DNA of 63,844 nucleotides from an uncultured Lachnospiraceae bacterium (GTDB taxonomy: Bacteria; Bacillota; Clostridia; Lachnospirales; Lachnospiraceae): positions 1 to 63,844 of the forward strand of contig OMVA01000069.1 of assembly GCA_900314445.1 (NCBI GenBank), read 5' to 3'. This document shows, piece after piece, positions 43,723 to 52,782 of this stretch (within the stretch, counting starts at the first letter, position 1; each line of letters starts with the position of its first letter). The position numbers were made by a program, and so were the translations under genes. The notes under the pieces were generated by a model. That model made no database searches, had not been told where the DNA came from, and worked only from the letters and a program-made list of their open reading frames with translations.

Positions 43723-44187
43723 ATGGCAGAATCAATTAAGTTAATTGCAAATAATAAAAAAGCTTTTCATGATTTTTTTATTGATGAGAAGTATGAGGCT
43801 GGTATTGAACTGTTTGGTACGGAGGTAAAGTCTCTTCGTATGGGACAGTGCTCCATTAAGGAGGCCTTCATTGGTATCGCTCACGGTGAGATCTTTATTT
43901 ATCATATGCATGTTAATCCATATGAGAAGGGCAATATTTTTAATAAGGATCCCCTTCGTACCCGAAAACTTCTTATGCATAAATCAGAAATCATGAAGCT
44001 CTTTGGTAAAGTAAAAGAAAAAGGATACACACTGGTTCCCCTTCAGGTATACCTGAAGGGAAGCCGTGTGAAGGTTGAAATTGGCCTGGCTCGTGGTAAG
44101 AAGCTTTATGATAAACGTGCAGATATTGCTAAAAAGGATGCTCGTCGTGAGGCGGAAAGAGACTTTAAGGTTAGAATTAAAGGATAA
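43723..44187 (+). CDS. smpB: SsrA-binding protein SmpB
   Basis: 154 residues. Motifs: [32 protein letters not shown] (parts), [48 protein letters not shown]. Binds tmRNA and mimics the anticodon arm in stalled ribosomes. Starts 14 nt after rnr and has no strong ribosome site of its own. ssrA lies 480 nt downstream. Confidence 0.97.
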   Translation: MAESIKLIANNKKAFHDFFIDEKYEAGIELFGTEVKSLRMGQCSIKEAFIGIAHGEIFIYHMHVNPYEKGNIFNKDPLRTRKLLMHKSEIMKLFGKVKEKGYTLVPLQVYLKGSRVKVEIGLARGKKLYDKRADIAKKDARREAERDFKVRIKG

Positions 44188-44270
44188 TCCGCGGAAGATA
44201 CTTGAATTTTACACATTCTTAATTTATCATACAGTAGTTGTATAAAATCTAAAGTTAGGAAGTATGTATT

Positions 44271-44612
44271 ATGAGTCAGCAGAAAGTTGATCAGCATAAG
44301 GAAGATAAAAAGAAGAGACCTGCAAAGCTTAGAAGAAACAAAGTCTTAAAAGCAATTACAGTTTTCGTACTTGCGCTTGCTGTAGGTGCAGGACTTGGCA
44401 TTCCAATTGGTAAGGGCGTTTATAACTACCAGAAGAAGCAGTCTGCAAAGTATGCAACAATTTCTTCTTTAGAATACAGTGATTGGTTTGATAAGTACTG
44501 GGTAGATAACTATTCAGATTACTTCACAGGTGGCACTTTTGCTACAGGACAGGATGCTATTGATCAAATTAATAGCATTTCTTCAACAGCCACTGACGCA
44601 GATACAGAGTAA
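44271..44612 (+). CDS. Small single-pass membrane protein of unknown function
   Basis: 113 residues. Lys/Arg-rich N-terminus (HKEDKKKRPAKLRRNK), one membrane helix (AITVFVLALAVGAGLGIPIG, about 24-45), then a ~65-residue exterior segment ending Thr/Ser/Asp-rich. AGGAAG precedes ATG. No family recognised. It lies between smpB and ssrA. A weak TTAAAC/GTTTAA hairpin (44614-44630) follows. Confidence 0.65.
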   Translation: MSQQKVDQHKEDKKKRPAKLRRNKVLKAITVFVLALAVGAGLGIPIGKGVYNYQKKQSAKYATISSLEYSDWFDKYWVDNYSDYFTGGTFATGQDAIDQINSISSTATDADTE

Positions 44613-44669
44613 ATTAAACCAGCAGTTTAATGCAAATGTATTTGTCTGTGATATGATATAGATACATCC

Positions 44670-45012
44670 GGGGTAGTACTGGTTTCGACAGGGATTCAGA
44701 AACTCGGGCAGCCATCTGAAGGCGGGGCTTCATTAAAACCTGAAATTAAAATTAAACGCTGAAGATAATTTAGCAATCGCTGCCTAGTATGGCAGCTGTC
44801 AGCCTGATGTCATTCGCTGCATCAGATCCTGGCATCGACGAGGCGAAGCACTTCCTCTCCAAAGCTTTGCGGATTGGGAAGATTTATGAAGCTACTGAAA
44901 TGACTAGCCTGTATGCTGGCGAGTCACGTAGGGAATGTTAAATAACATACTGTGATGGGAGACACCTAAGTGGAAAAGTCTTTGGACCGGGGTTCGACTC
45001 CCCGCTGCTCCA
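44670..45012 (+). ncRNA. ssrA: Transfer-messenger RNA (tmRNA)
   Basis: 5' GGGGTAG (44670-44676) pairs with CTGCTCC (45005-45011), discriminator A, no encoded CCA. The 5' region has GGTTTCGACAGGG and the 3' T-arm GGGGTTCGACTCCCC. The tag frame runs 44758-44787 from the resume codon GCT to TAG and codes AEDNLAIAA, similar to tags of other Clostridia. It rescues stalled ribosomes with SmpB (upstream). Confidence 0.95.
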
Positions 45013-45019
45013 AAAAAAA

Positions 45020-45055
45020 TAAGAGCATGGCTTAATGCCATGCTCTTATCTTATC
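45020..45055 (+). terminator. Terminator after ssrA
   Basis: 12-bp stem TAAGAGCATGGC (45020-45031) / GCCATGCTCTTA (45037-45048), loop TTAAT, flanked by A-run and TCTTAT; probably also serves the convergent yprB gene. Confidence 0.85.
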
Positions 45056-45067
45056 GGGGAGCCGCTG

Positions 45068-46105
45068 CTACCTATTTTTTCCTCTATCCTCCATAATCAG
45101 CCCACACATCTGTCCCATATAATTCATTAAGGCCTCTCCATTTCCCAGAAATGCATCATTTACTTCATAGAAACATTCCTTGTTACGGCCACTTTCTTTA
45201 TAGGACATTAATTGATTAACCCAGGTACTGAGCCCAGGAGCGAAGAGTGAAGTCTTTTCATAATCAGCAACCTTTCCAGAACCGCCTGGTGTGAAATAGA
45301 GAAGAGTTTTCTTCTCCAGAGGAACCTCCAGGCAAATGGACTTGCCGCTGGCTTTTAAATCACAATGGTATGCAAAGGCTTCAATGGTTTCTGGCACTGC
45401 CTGTTTTAACTGGCCACTCAAACATAAATATAATTTGCTTCCCTTTTCTTTTGTGGAAAGCGCTGGAACGGTGGTGGATCCTTTTGCTACCGAATGAATG
45501 GAGAGGATTGGAAGTAGTGAAATCATGCCCACCATGTCATCCCTGTTATGCTGTAAAACAAGATGCTTTTTACGAGAGTCATTATCGCTTAAGTAATCCA
45601 GATAGATGGAGATTAACTCACCACCATTATATTTATCTTCTCGGTGGATTCCTAAATATCTTTCGATTGTTTTCTGTTTAATATTAGGGAGACCCAGAGC
45701 AAACTTATAAGGGAATATTAATTTCATCAAATCTATTTTTTGGATTCGATTATGATTATTCTCAATTTGTCTGCCGGTTTTCATTTGAATCTGACCCATT
45801 CGTTTTTCTACAAATGGAAAATCGAATTTATCACCATTGAATTCGATAACAGCATCGTAATCCGGTAAGGCTTTTTCGAAGGCTTCAATAATTTCTGGTT
45901 CTGACATGCCGTCGTCATTGAAATATTGACGGATTCTCCATTTGCCGTCGACAATCTCATTTACACCGATTATATATATGAATGACTGGAAGGCAGAAAG
46001 GCCTGTTGTCTCAATATCAAACATCATAATTCTTTTGCCTGGATAGAAGTCTGATAGGAGTTTTAGGGATTCTGGTACTTCAATAAATTCGTCGATAATT
46101 TGCAT
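45068..46105 (-). CDS. yprB: YprB-type RNase H-like exonuclease domain protein
   Basis: 345 residues. DEDD-type exonuclease motifs: MMFDIETTGLSAF, VIEFNGDKFDFPFVEKR, IDLMKLIF and LQHNRDDMVGM. This matches the YprB ribonuclease H-like family. The C-terminal third is less conserved and may bind partners. AAAGGA lies before ATG on the minus strand. Nucleic-acid substrate unknown. Confidence 0.85.
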   Translation of the reverse strand: MQIIDEFIEVPESLKLLSDFYPGKRIMMFDIETTGLSAFQSFIYIIGVNEIVDGKWRIRQYFNDDGMSEPEIIEAFEKALPDYDAVIEFNGDKFDFPFVEKRMGQIQMKTGRQIENNHNRIQKIDLMKLIFPYKFALGLPNIKQKTIERYLGIHREDKYNGGELISIYLDYLSDNDSRKKHLVLQHNRDDMVGMISLLPILSIHSVAKGSTTVPALSTKEKGSKLYLCLSGQLKQAVPETIEAFAYHCDLKASGKSICLEVPLEKKTLLYFTPGGSGKVADYEKTSLFAPGLSTWVNQLMSYKESGRNKECFYEVNDAFLGNGEALMNYMGQMCGLIMEDRGKNR

Positions 46106-46193
46106 GAATATAATCCTTTTTATCTAGCTTTCGTGGTTTGAAATTACTTCATAATCTTATCATATTATCCACTGTCTGTTGCATTTTTTTGCC

Positions 46194-46222
46194 TTGCTAT
46201 TGTAAAAAATAGTTGCTATAAT
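46194..46222 (+). promoter_or_regulatory. Strong promoter of divIVA
   Basis: TTGCTA (46194-46199) and TATAAT (46217-46222), 17-nt spacer, with extended -10 TGC before TATAAT. Confidence 0.7.
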
Positions 46223-46260
46223 TATCAAAGAATTTTGAAACTTTGGGAGGGTTGAGCACT

Positions 46261-46824
46261 ATGATGCAGCCAGTTGATATTAAGACACAGTCATTCAAAA
46301 AAAGCTTATTCGGTTACAAGAGTACAGATGTTGATCAGTACGTAGATACAGTTTATCGTGCCTATGATGAGCTTTACACAGAATGCAAGAAACTTCGCGA
46401 AGAAAATGACAGATTAAATCAGGTTATTGCTGATGATCGTGTTAAGATCTTCAAACTTGAAGCTGGCGTAAAGCCAAGTGCTTCAAATGATTCAGATGCA
46501 GAAGAGAGAGCAGCAAAGATTGTTTCTGATGCTGAGAAGGCTGCAGCTGATATTATTGAGAAGGCTAGAACTCAGGCAAGTTCTGCACCTGCTGGAGATG
46601 CATTCACATCTACACCAGTTGCTGAAGAAGTTAAGGAAGAAAAGAAGGAAGAGTCAGCTGCTTCTAAGTTCTTCAATAAGCAGGCTGAAGAAGAGTCTAC
46701 ACCAGTTTACGGTGCGGATGACGATGATGTATTTGTTGGTGAAATCGAAGACAATCGTAAGTCAAACAAGGTTATGATTGGCGACGGCGAGGATGAAGGC
46801 GCTGACGATTTCGAATTCCTGTAA
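46261..46824 (+). CDS. divIVA: DivIVA-domain protein
   Basis: 188 residues from ATG 46261 (GGGAGGG upstream). The N-terminal DivIVA domain (DIKTQSFKKSLFGYKSTDVDQYVDTVYRAYDEL, in parts) with the membrane-curvature-sensing start is followed by a short coiled coil, an Ala/Glu-rich linker and an acidic end (DDDDVFVGEIEDNRK..., GADDFEFL). DivIVA marks poles and septa. It precedes ruvA-ruvB-zapA. GpsB-like function is an alternative. Confidence 0.85.
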   Translation: MMQPVDIKTQSFKKSLFGYKSTDVDQYVDTVYRAYDELYTECKKLREENDRLNQVIADDRVKIFKLEAGVKPSASNDSDAEERAAKIVSDAEKAAADIIEKARTQASSAPAGDAFTSTPVAEEVKEEKKEESAASKFFNKQAEEESTPVYGADDDDVFVGEIEDNRKSNKVMIGDGEDEGADDFEFL

Positions 46825-46849
46825 ATCGAACAAATTCAGTTAAAACTAG

Positions 46850-46880
46850 AGTGCTGCAACCCTTTGCAGCACTTTATTTT
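46850..46880 (+). terminator. Terminator-like hairpin between divIVA and ruvA
   Basis: 10-bp perfect stem AGTGCTGCAA (46850-46859) / TTGCAGCACT (46864-46873) followed by TTATTTTGTT. It ends right before the ruvA ribosome site, so partial read-through is likely. Confidence 0.75.
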
Positions 46881-46893
46881 GTTAAGGAGCAAG

Positions 46894-47484
46894 ATGTTAT
46901 CATATATTAAGGGCATCCTGGAGGATGTGGACGACAAGAAAATAGTAATTGATGCAAATGGAATTGGCTTCGAACTTTTGGTTTATCAATCCGTTCTGGA
47001 TCAGCTTCCTGCCATTGGTCAGCAGATTAAACTTTATGTTTATTTACAGATACTGGAAGATGATAGAAAATTATTTGGATTCTCTACAAAGGATGAGAAA
47101 GAACTCTTTGAAAAGTTAATTTCTGTAAGTGGTGTTGGTCCCAAGGGTGCATGTTCCATTTTGAATCAGCTGGGACCAGATGGTGTTATTTCTGCAATTC
47201 TTACAGAAAATGATAAAGCCATTGCCAAATCTGTGGGCATCGGTCCGAAAACTGCTAAGAAAGTTGTCATCGAATTAAAAGACAAAGTTCATGGTGCAAT
47301 TACAGAACTTCCAGATAATGAAGAAGTTTTGAGTGATGATAGCGTTATTTCTGATGTGGTTGCTGCCTTGTGTAATCTGGGGTATTCCAACCAGGAATCC
47401 TTAAAGGCTGTTAAGAGAGTAAAGGGTGCTGAAAGTATGGATCTTGAGACCTTGTTCTCCGCAGCACTGAAACAAATGATTTAG
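46894..47484 (+). CDS. ruvA: Holliday junction branch-migration protein RuvA
   Basis: 196 residues from ATG 46894 (AAGGAG upstream). OB domain [20 protein letters not shown], helix-hairpin-helix motifs ([35 protein letters not shown]) and the RuvB-binding domain III at the C-terminus. It holds the Holliday junction for RuvB, whose gene follows 10 nt later. Confidence 0.96.
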   Translation: MLSYIKGILEDVDDKKIVIDANGIGFELLVYQSVLDQLPAIGQQIKLYVYLQILEDDRKLFGFSTKDEKELFEKLISVSGVGPKGACSILNQLGPDGVISAILTENDKAIAKSVGIGPKTAKKVVIELKDKVHGAITELPDNEEVLSDDSVISDVVAALCNLGYSNQESLKAVKRVKGAESMDLETLFSAALKQMI

Positions 47485-47494
47485 AGGTAATTTC

Positions 47495-48499
47495 GTGAAA
47501 AGAAGAATTATTACAACAGATGTGACAGAAGAGGAAGAGAAGATTGAATCCACTCTTCGTCCTAAGTCATTGGTTGAATATATAGGACAGACGAAAGTTA
47601 AAAGGAATTTACAGGTATTTATTGAGGCAGCTAAAAAGCGTCATGAGCCACTGGACCATGTACTTCTTTATGGCCCTCCGGGTCTGGGTAAGACAACACT
47701 TGCCTGCATCGTTGCTGAGGAAATGGGTGTAAATATTAAAATTACATCTGGACCGGCCATTGAGAAACCAGGTGAACTGGCAGCGATTCTCAATAATCTG
47801 TCTGAAAATGATGTACTGTTTATTGATGAGATTCATAGACTGAATAAGCAGGTAGAAGAAGTCCTTTATCCTGCCATGGAAGACTTTGCCATTGACGTGG
47901 TAATCGGTAAAGGGGAAGGCGCCAAGTCCGTAAGACTGAATCTGCCACACTTTACACTGGTGGCTGCCACAACTAGAGCTGGTATGCTTTCCGCTCCACT
48001 ACGTGATCGATTTGGCGTTGTAAGCCGCCTGGAGTTTTATCAGGTATCAGAACTCATGAGTATTATTATCCGTTCTGCAAATGTACTTGACATAGAAATT
48101 AACGATGAAGGAGCTTTGGAAATTGCAAAGCGTTCACGCGGTACACCAAGACTTGCTAACAGATTTTTAAAGAGAGTACGTGACTTCGCTGAAGTTGAAC
48201 ATCAGGGTAAAATTGACTATAATGTTGCTAGGAATGCCTTGGATTCCCTGGATGTTGACAGCTTTGGACTGGATGAAACAGATCGTGAGATTCTTCTTGC
48301 AATTATTCATAAGTTCAGTGGTGGACCAGTTGGGCTTGACACCTTAGCTGCTGCAATTGGAGAAGATTCAGGTACCATTGAAGAGGTTTATGAACCATAT
48401 CTGATTAAAAATGGTTTGATTAACAGAACACCAAGAGGAAGGGTTGTAACCGAGCTTGCTTATCGTCAGCTTGGACTTGAAAATTTGATTGAGGGGTAG
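47495..48499 (+). CDS. ruvB: Holliday junction ATP-dependent helicase RuvB
   Basis: 334 residues, GTG start at 47495 with AGAGGT upstream. Walker [13 protein letters not shown], Walker [10 protein letters not shown], sensor motif [18 protein letters not shown] and a winged-helix C-terminus ([17 protein letters not shown]). Forms hexameric motors on RuvA-bound junctions. Confidence 0.97.
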   Translation: MKRRIITTDVTEEEEKIESTLRPKSLVEYIGQTKVKRNLQVFIEAAKKRHEPLDHVLLYGPPGLGKTTLACIVAEEMGVNIKITSGPAIEKPGELAAILNNLSENDVLFIDEIHRLNKQVEEVLYPAMEDFAIDVVIGKGEGAKSVRLNLPHFTLVAATTRAGMLSAPLRDRFGVVSRLEFYQVSELMSIIIRSANVLDIEINDEGALEIAKRSRGTPRLANRFLKRVRDFAEVEHQGKIDYNVARNALDSLDVDSFGLDETDREILLAIIHKFSGGPVGLDTLAAAIGEDSGTIEEVYEPYLIKNGLINRTPRGRVVTELAYRQLGLENLIEG

Positions 48500-48501
48500 T
48501 T

Positions 48502-48906
48502 ATGGCAAATAAAAGAATTGATATTCCAGTAGTGATTAATGGAAAAGTAATTACAATCAGTGGCTTTGAGGGCGAAGAATATTTACAGGGTATTGCCACA
48601 TATATCAATAATAAGATTGATGAGTGCAAGATGTCTGAAGAATATCGTCGTATGAATCCAGAGTATCAGGGAATCTTACTTGCTATTAATATTGCTGATG
48701 ATTATTTTAAGGCAAAGAATTCTGCTGATCAGACTGCTGATGATAATAATGATAAGGAACAGCAGCTTTATGAACTTCGTCATGAAGTAATTGAAGCGCA
48801 GATTAAGCATGATGCTTCCCTGAAACTTGTAGAAGAATATAAGGAACAGGTGAATGCCCTTCAGAGAAAGGTTGTTATGCTTGAAGCGGAAAAGGAAAAG
48901 AACTAA
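48502..48906 (+). CDS. zapA: Cell division protein ZapA
   Basis: 134 residues. The ZapA globular domain (DIPVVINGKVITISGFEGEEYLQGIATYINNKI, in parts) is followed by a long coiled coil. It bundles FtsZ protofilaments. It starts 2 nt after ruvB and its stop abuts the U32 peptidase gene. Confidence 0.9.
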   Translation: MANKRIDIPVVINGKVITISGFEGEEYLQGIATYINNKIDECKMSEEYRRMNPEYQGILLAINIADDYFKAKNSADQTADDNNDKEQQLYELRHEVIEAQIKHDASLKLVEEYKEQVNALQRKVVMLEAEKEKN

Positions 48907-51333
48907 ATGTTTGATAGAAAGAATATAGAAATTCTTGCCCCGTGTGGAAGTATGGAAGCGCTTGACGCTGCTATTAGTGCAGGTGCTGATGCCTGCTACC
49001 TCGCGGGGAATTCTTTTGGAGCAAGAGCTTATGCAAAGAACTTTGATGCAGAGGCTCTTTCCCTTGCTGTGGAGAAAGCACATGAGTATGCCAGAAGAAT
49101 TTATGTAACAGTAAATACCCTTACAAAGAATGATGAATTTGAGACTCTATACCCATATCTCTGTCATTTGTCAGATATTGGTGTGGATGCTCTTTTAATT
49201 CAAGATTTGGGTGTGGTGAAGTTTGTCCGAGAGAACTTTCCGGAAATTCCAATTCATTCAAGTACTCAGATGAATGTAATGACAAAGGAAGCTGCTCGCC
49301 TTATGAAGGCAGAGGGCTTTGAAAGAGTTGTGGCAGCCAGAGAAATGAGTATTAAAGATCTGGCAGATATAAAAGCAAATGTACCTGTGGAAGTAGAAGC
49401 TTTCGTTCATGGTGCAATGTGTTTCTGTTACAGTGGAAGATGTTATTATTCTTCCTTCCACGGTGGCAGAAGTGGAAATAGAGGAAGATGTGCTCAGCCA
49501 TGTAGACAAAAGTATGATGGCTCTTATAAGATGTCCATGAAAGACATGTGCAGTCTTCAGTATGTACCTGATTTAATTGAGGCAGGAGTAGACAGCCTTA
49601 AAATTGAAGGTCGTATGAAGAATGGCTATTATGTTGCAGCTACCGTTGAGGCCTATCGTAAAATGGTTGAAGATTACGCGGAAGGCACCTTTACCAAAGA
49701 AAAAGCGGGGCTTTACGAGAAGCGTCTGGCTGATATCTTTAATCGTGGTGGCTTTTCTGCAGACTACCTGGTAGGTGACCTGAATACAAAGAAGAGAGGC
49801 AATCTCATTTTCCCGTATAAGCCAGGTACCATTGGACTGGAAATTGGTAAGGTAAAATCCGTGAATAAGGGCTCACTTGATGTGAAGCTTACAGAAGATT
49901 TGCATAAGGGAGATACTCTGCAAATTGATGCGGGGGCAGAACTTGTTCAGATTACATCTGGCCTGAAAGAGAAAAAAGGCAGCTTTGTTACTTTAAATGC
50001 TCCGAAAACCAATATTTTACGAGCTGGAAATCCGGTTCGTAGAATGCGTAATGCAGCCATGCAAATGGAATTGGATGAGAAATACTTGAATTCTCTTCCA
50101 AAGATTTCCGTGGATATGGAAGTGAAACTTGCCTTAGGACAGCCACTTACTATGAAAGCATGGGAGACAGGAAATGTACGTTCCAAGGTAACACTTACTG
50201 GAGAAATTGCATCCTTTGCTGAAAAGAGACCAGTTGGAGACGATGATATAAGAAAGTCTGTTTCAAAACTGGGGGATACAGAATTTATTCTAAATAATCT
50301 TGTTATTGATAATGATGATCAGTGCTTCCTTCGAATGGGCCATGTAAATGCTTTAAGAAGAGATGTTATGGAAGCTCTTCGAAAGAAACTTGCAAGCACA
50401 AATCGAAGATACCCACTTACTCATCATGATGAGGAAGCACCTTGTGATATGGTGAAGTTGGACAAGGAATCTGCTGAGTTACAGGGAAATCCAATCTATG
50501 AAAATTTCAATTTCGAAAATACTGCCTTGATTTCCGTTTCGACTCGAAAGCAGGCAGATATATGTTTAGATTTTCTGAAGGGACTGGATGCTAAGGAAAA
50601 CTGTGGGTTTATTTTAGACCTGGGACTTGGCACCATGTCTCTGGAGGATATAAAGGATATAATTCAGCTTTCTAAATCTTCCAAGATTGCTCTTTATGCG
50701 GGCCTTCCATATATTAGAAAGAAAATATCTTCCAAACTGATTGAGGATATTATTCAGGCTGGAATTAAAAAACTTATGGTGCGTAACATTGATGATTTCG
50801 CATCTTTGAAAAATGCCTATGAGGATGGAAAAATAGAGAAACTTCAGGAGATCCTCCTTGGGGATTCTTTATATGCCTATAATAATAAGGCGGCTTCCTG
50901 GTTCTTTGATCGGGCCAGTATTTTTGCTGATAAAGTAAGTTTTCTGGCAGGCCTTGAACTTACCAAGGAAGAATTAGAAGCAATTTCTTATCCAAATGGG
51001 GCCAAAAAGTATTTCCTGTCTTATGGCAGAGTGCCACTTATGATTACGGATGCATTGGATATAGGGGATAAGCCTTATGTTATGAAGTCTGATCTTAAGG
51101 AAAGGGTACCGGTTTTTCCAAATGGTCTCTTATGCTATAATGTAATCCTGAGTGAAAAGTCAGTATTTATAAGAGAAAATCTGAATGGATTTTCGAAAAT
51201 GCTTGCATTTACAAGTGAAACTGCTGAGCAGGTGAAAGAAGTTCTGGACAGTTCATTTGCACAGAATTCGAATGAAAAGGCCAAACTTTCTATACCAACT
51301 TTTCGTGGACATTTTGATCTGGGGATTTTATAA
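48907..51333 (+). CDS. U32-family peptidase/RNA hydroxylase-like protein
   Basis: 808 residues. The U32 core has EILAPCGSMEALDAAISAGADACYLAG (parts), FVHGAMCFCYSGRCYYSS, GRCAQPCRQKY and DSLKIEGRMKN. The four cysteines fit the Fe-S-linked RlhA/TrhP group that hydroxylates 23S rRNA or tRNA. A long C-terminal half with a DUF3656-type region and a second barrel-like segment supports the RlhA-like form. Substrate is inferred. ATG is directly after the zapA stop. Confidence 0.88.
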   Translation: MFDRKNIEILAPCGSMEALDAAISAGADACYLAGNSFGARAYAKNFDAEALSLAVEKAHEYARRIYVTVNTLTKNDEFETLYPYLCHLSDIGVDALLIQDLGVVKFVRENFPEIPIHSSTQMNVMTKEAARLMKAEGFERVVAAREMSIKDLADIKANVPVEVEAFVHGAMCFCYSGRCYYSSFHGGRSGNRGRCAQPCRQKYDGSYKMSMKDMCSLQYVPDLIEAGVDSLKIEGRMKNGYYVAATVEAYRKMVEDYAEGTFTKEKAGLYEKRLADIFNRGGFSADYLVGDLNTKKRGNLIFPYKPGTIGLEIGKVKSVNKGSLDVKLTEDLHKGDTLQIDAGAELVQITSGLKEKKGSFVTLNAPKTNILRAGNPVRRMRNAAMQMELDEKYLNSLPKISVDMEVKLALGQPLTMKAWETGNVRSKVTLTGEIASFAEKRPVGDDDIRKSVSKLGDTEFILNNLVIDNDDQCFLRMGHVNALRRDVMEALRKKLASTNRRYPLTHHDEEAPCDMVKLDKESAELQGNPIYENFNFENTALISVSTRKQADICLDFLKGLDAKENCGFILDLGLGTMSLEDIKDIIQLSKSSKIALYAGLPYIRKKISSKLIEDIIQAGIKKLMVRNIDDFASLKNAYEDGKIEKLQEILLGDSLYAYNNKAASWFFDRASIFADKVSFLAGLELTKEELEAISYPNGAKKYFLSYGRVPLMITDALDIGDKPYVMKSDLKERVPVFPNGLLCYNVILSEKSVFIRENLNGFSKMLAFTSETAEQVKEVLDSSFAQNSNEKAKLSIPTFRGHFDLGIL

Positions 51334-52782
51334 ATGGCAAATGTTATTACTACAATTTCCCAATATCTGGTATTGGGATTTATGGTGGTCTATGTTTTGG
51401 ACTGCTTTGCATATTTTACAGCCAAGGATAGAAGCAAAAGAACCAGCAATCTCAGAGTGCAGATGTTCTGCATCTTTGTGGTTCACTTCTTATCCCATGT
51501 GTGCCTTTTTCTGAATGAAGACGGCAATATGATGATTATCGTCTATTACTTAATTGAGATTTTTATCGCGATTATGTATATCATTCTTTATCATATTGCA
51601 TATCGGCATGCTTCAAGACTTCTGACCAACAATATTGCTTTCCTTATGTTGATTGGTTATACCATGTTGCTGAGACTGAATACAAAACTTGCGGTGAAGC
51701 AGTTTATTCTGGCCAGCGTGGGACTTATTGCCTGTGCCTTTATTCCTTTACTTCTGGGTAAATTCCCTCAAGTCAGGGGATGGAGAAATTTCTTCGCAAT
51801 TGCGGGTATCCTTTTCCTGATTACCACACTGATTCCAGGACTGAAGATGACAATGTATGGTTCATCCAACTGGATTAGCATCGCCGGTATTTCTATTCAG
51901 CCAATGGAATTTGTAAAAATTTTATTTATCTTTTTCGCAGCATCCAGCCTTGTTAAGGTAAATGAGTTTAAAGAACTTGTGATAAATGCGTGTATCGCCA
52001 TTGCATTTATGTTGATCCTTATTTTGGAAAATGACTTTGGAGCTGTTTTCCTCTTTTATATCACCTATATCATGATGGTATATCTGGCCACTTCAAGACC
52101 AATCTTTGCCATCGGTGGTATTGCAATGATGGTTCTTGCCATCTTTGTGGGATATATTTTGTTTAAGCACAGTTTATTTGCACATATCATTGTGCGTGTC
52201 AGAGCCTGGAAGGATCCTTTTGCTTACCAACAAACGGATGGTTATCAGGTTAGTGAGTCTCTATTTGGAATTGGAACCGGCGGCTTTATAGGTTCTGGTT
52301 TAGGAAGAGGAATGCCTTATCTGATTCCTGTTGCGGAAAGTGATTTCATTTTCTCTGCAATTTGTGAGGAGATGGGGGTGGCCTTCGGCCTGGAACTCAT
52401 ACTGATTTATGTTAGTTCCTTTATTGCCATGGCCAATGTTGCTATGAAATGTAAAGATCCATTTTATAAGTATGTTACATTTGGAATTTCCGTTACCTAC
52501 ATTATGCAGGTTTTCCTGAATATTGGTGGAGCGACCAAGTTTATTCCATCCACAGGTGTAACCCTTCCGTTGGTGAGTTATGGTGTGAGTTCCGTATTTA
52601 GTACTTTGATTATGTTTGCCATTGTTCAATATACATATACATTAGTAAGTAAAGAGGTTGATGATTTCGAGGATGAGAAATACAGGATCATTCAGAAGGC
52701 GCGGAGACAGAGGGCGAGAGAATTCGCCGGAAATGCTCCCGGAAATGCAGGCCCTTCTCGAGAAAGAACGCAAAATCAATAA
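51334..52782 (+). CDS. FtsW/RodA/SpoVE-family lipid II polymerase
   Basis: 482 residues, about ten membrane helices. SEDS motifs: NWISIAGISIQPMEFVKILFIFF, VNEFKELV, LENDFGAVFLFYITYIMMVYL, GSGLGRGMPYLIPVAESDFIFSAICEEMG and NIGGATKFIPSTGVTLPLVSYGVSSV (in parts). These are glycosyltransferases working with a class B PBP, here the next gene. The cytoplasmic tail (~40 residues, Arg-rich) is encoded within the 122-bp overlap with the PBP frame. Division versus elongation role is undecided. Confidence 0.92.
   Translation: MANVITTISQYLVLGFMVVYVLDCFAYFTAKDRSKRTSNLRVQMFCIFVVHFLSHVCLFLNEDGNMMIIVYYLIEIFIAIMYIILYHIAYRHASRLLTNNIAFLMLIGYTMLLRLNTKLAVKQFILASVGLIACAFIPLLLGKFPQVRGWRNFFAIAGILFLITTLIPGLKMTMYGSSNWISIAGISIQPMEFVKILFIFFAASSLVKVNEFKELVINACIAIAFMLILILENDFGAVFLFYITYIMMVYLATSRPIFAIGGIAMMVLAIFVGYILFKHSLFAHIIVRVRAWKDPFAYQQTDGYQVSESLFGIGTGGFIGSGLGRGMPYLIPVAESDFIFSAICEEMGVAFGLELILIYVSSFIAMANVAMKCKDPFYKYVTFGISVTYIMQVFLNIGGATKFIPSTGVTLPLVSYGVSSVFSTLIMFAIVQYTYTLVSKEVDDFEDEKYRIIQKARRQRAREFAGNAPGNAGPSRERTQNQ

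Noticed and set aside
45320..45345. GCAAATGGACTTGCC in yprB as a hairpin family member
   Set aside because: It is inside conserved coding sequence and the second arm is missing.
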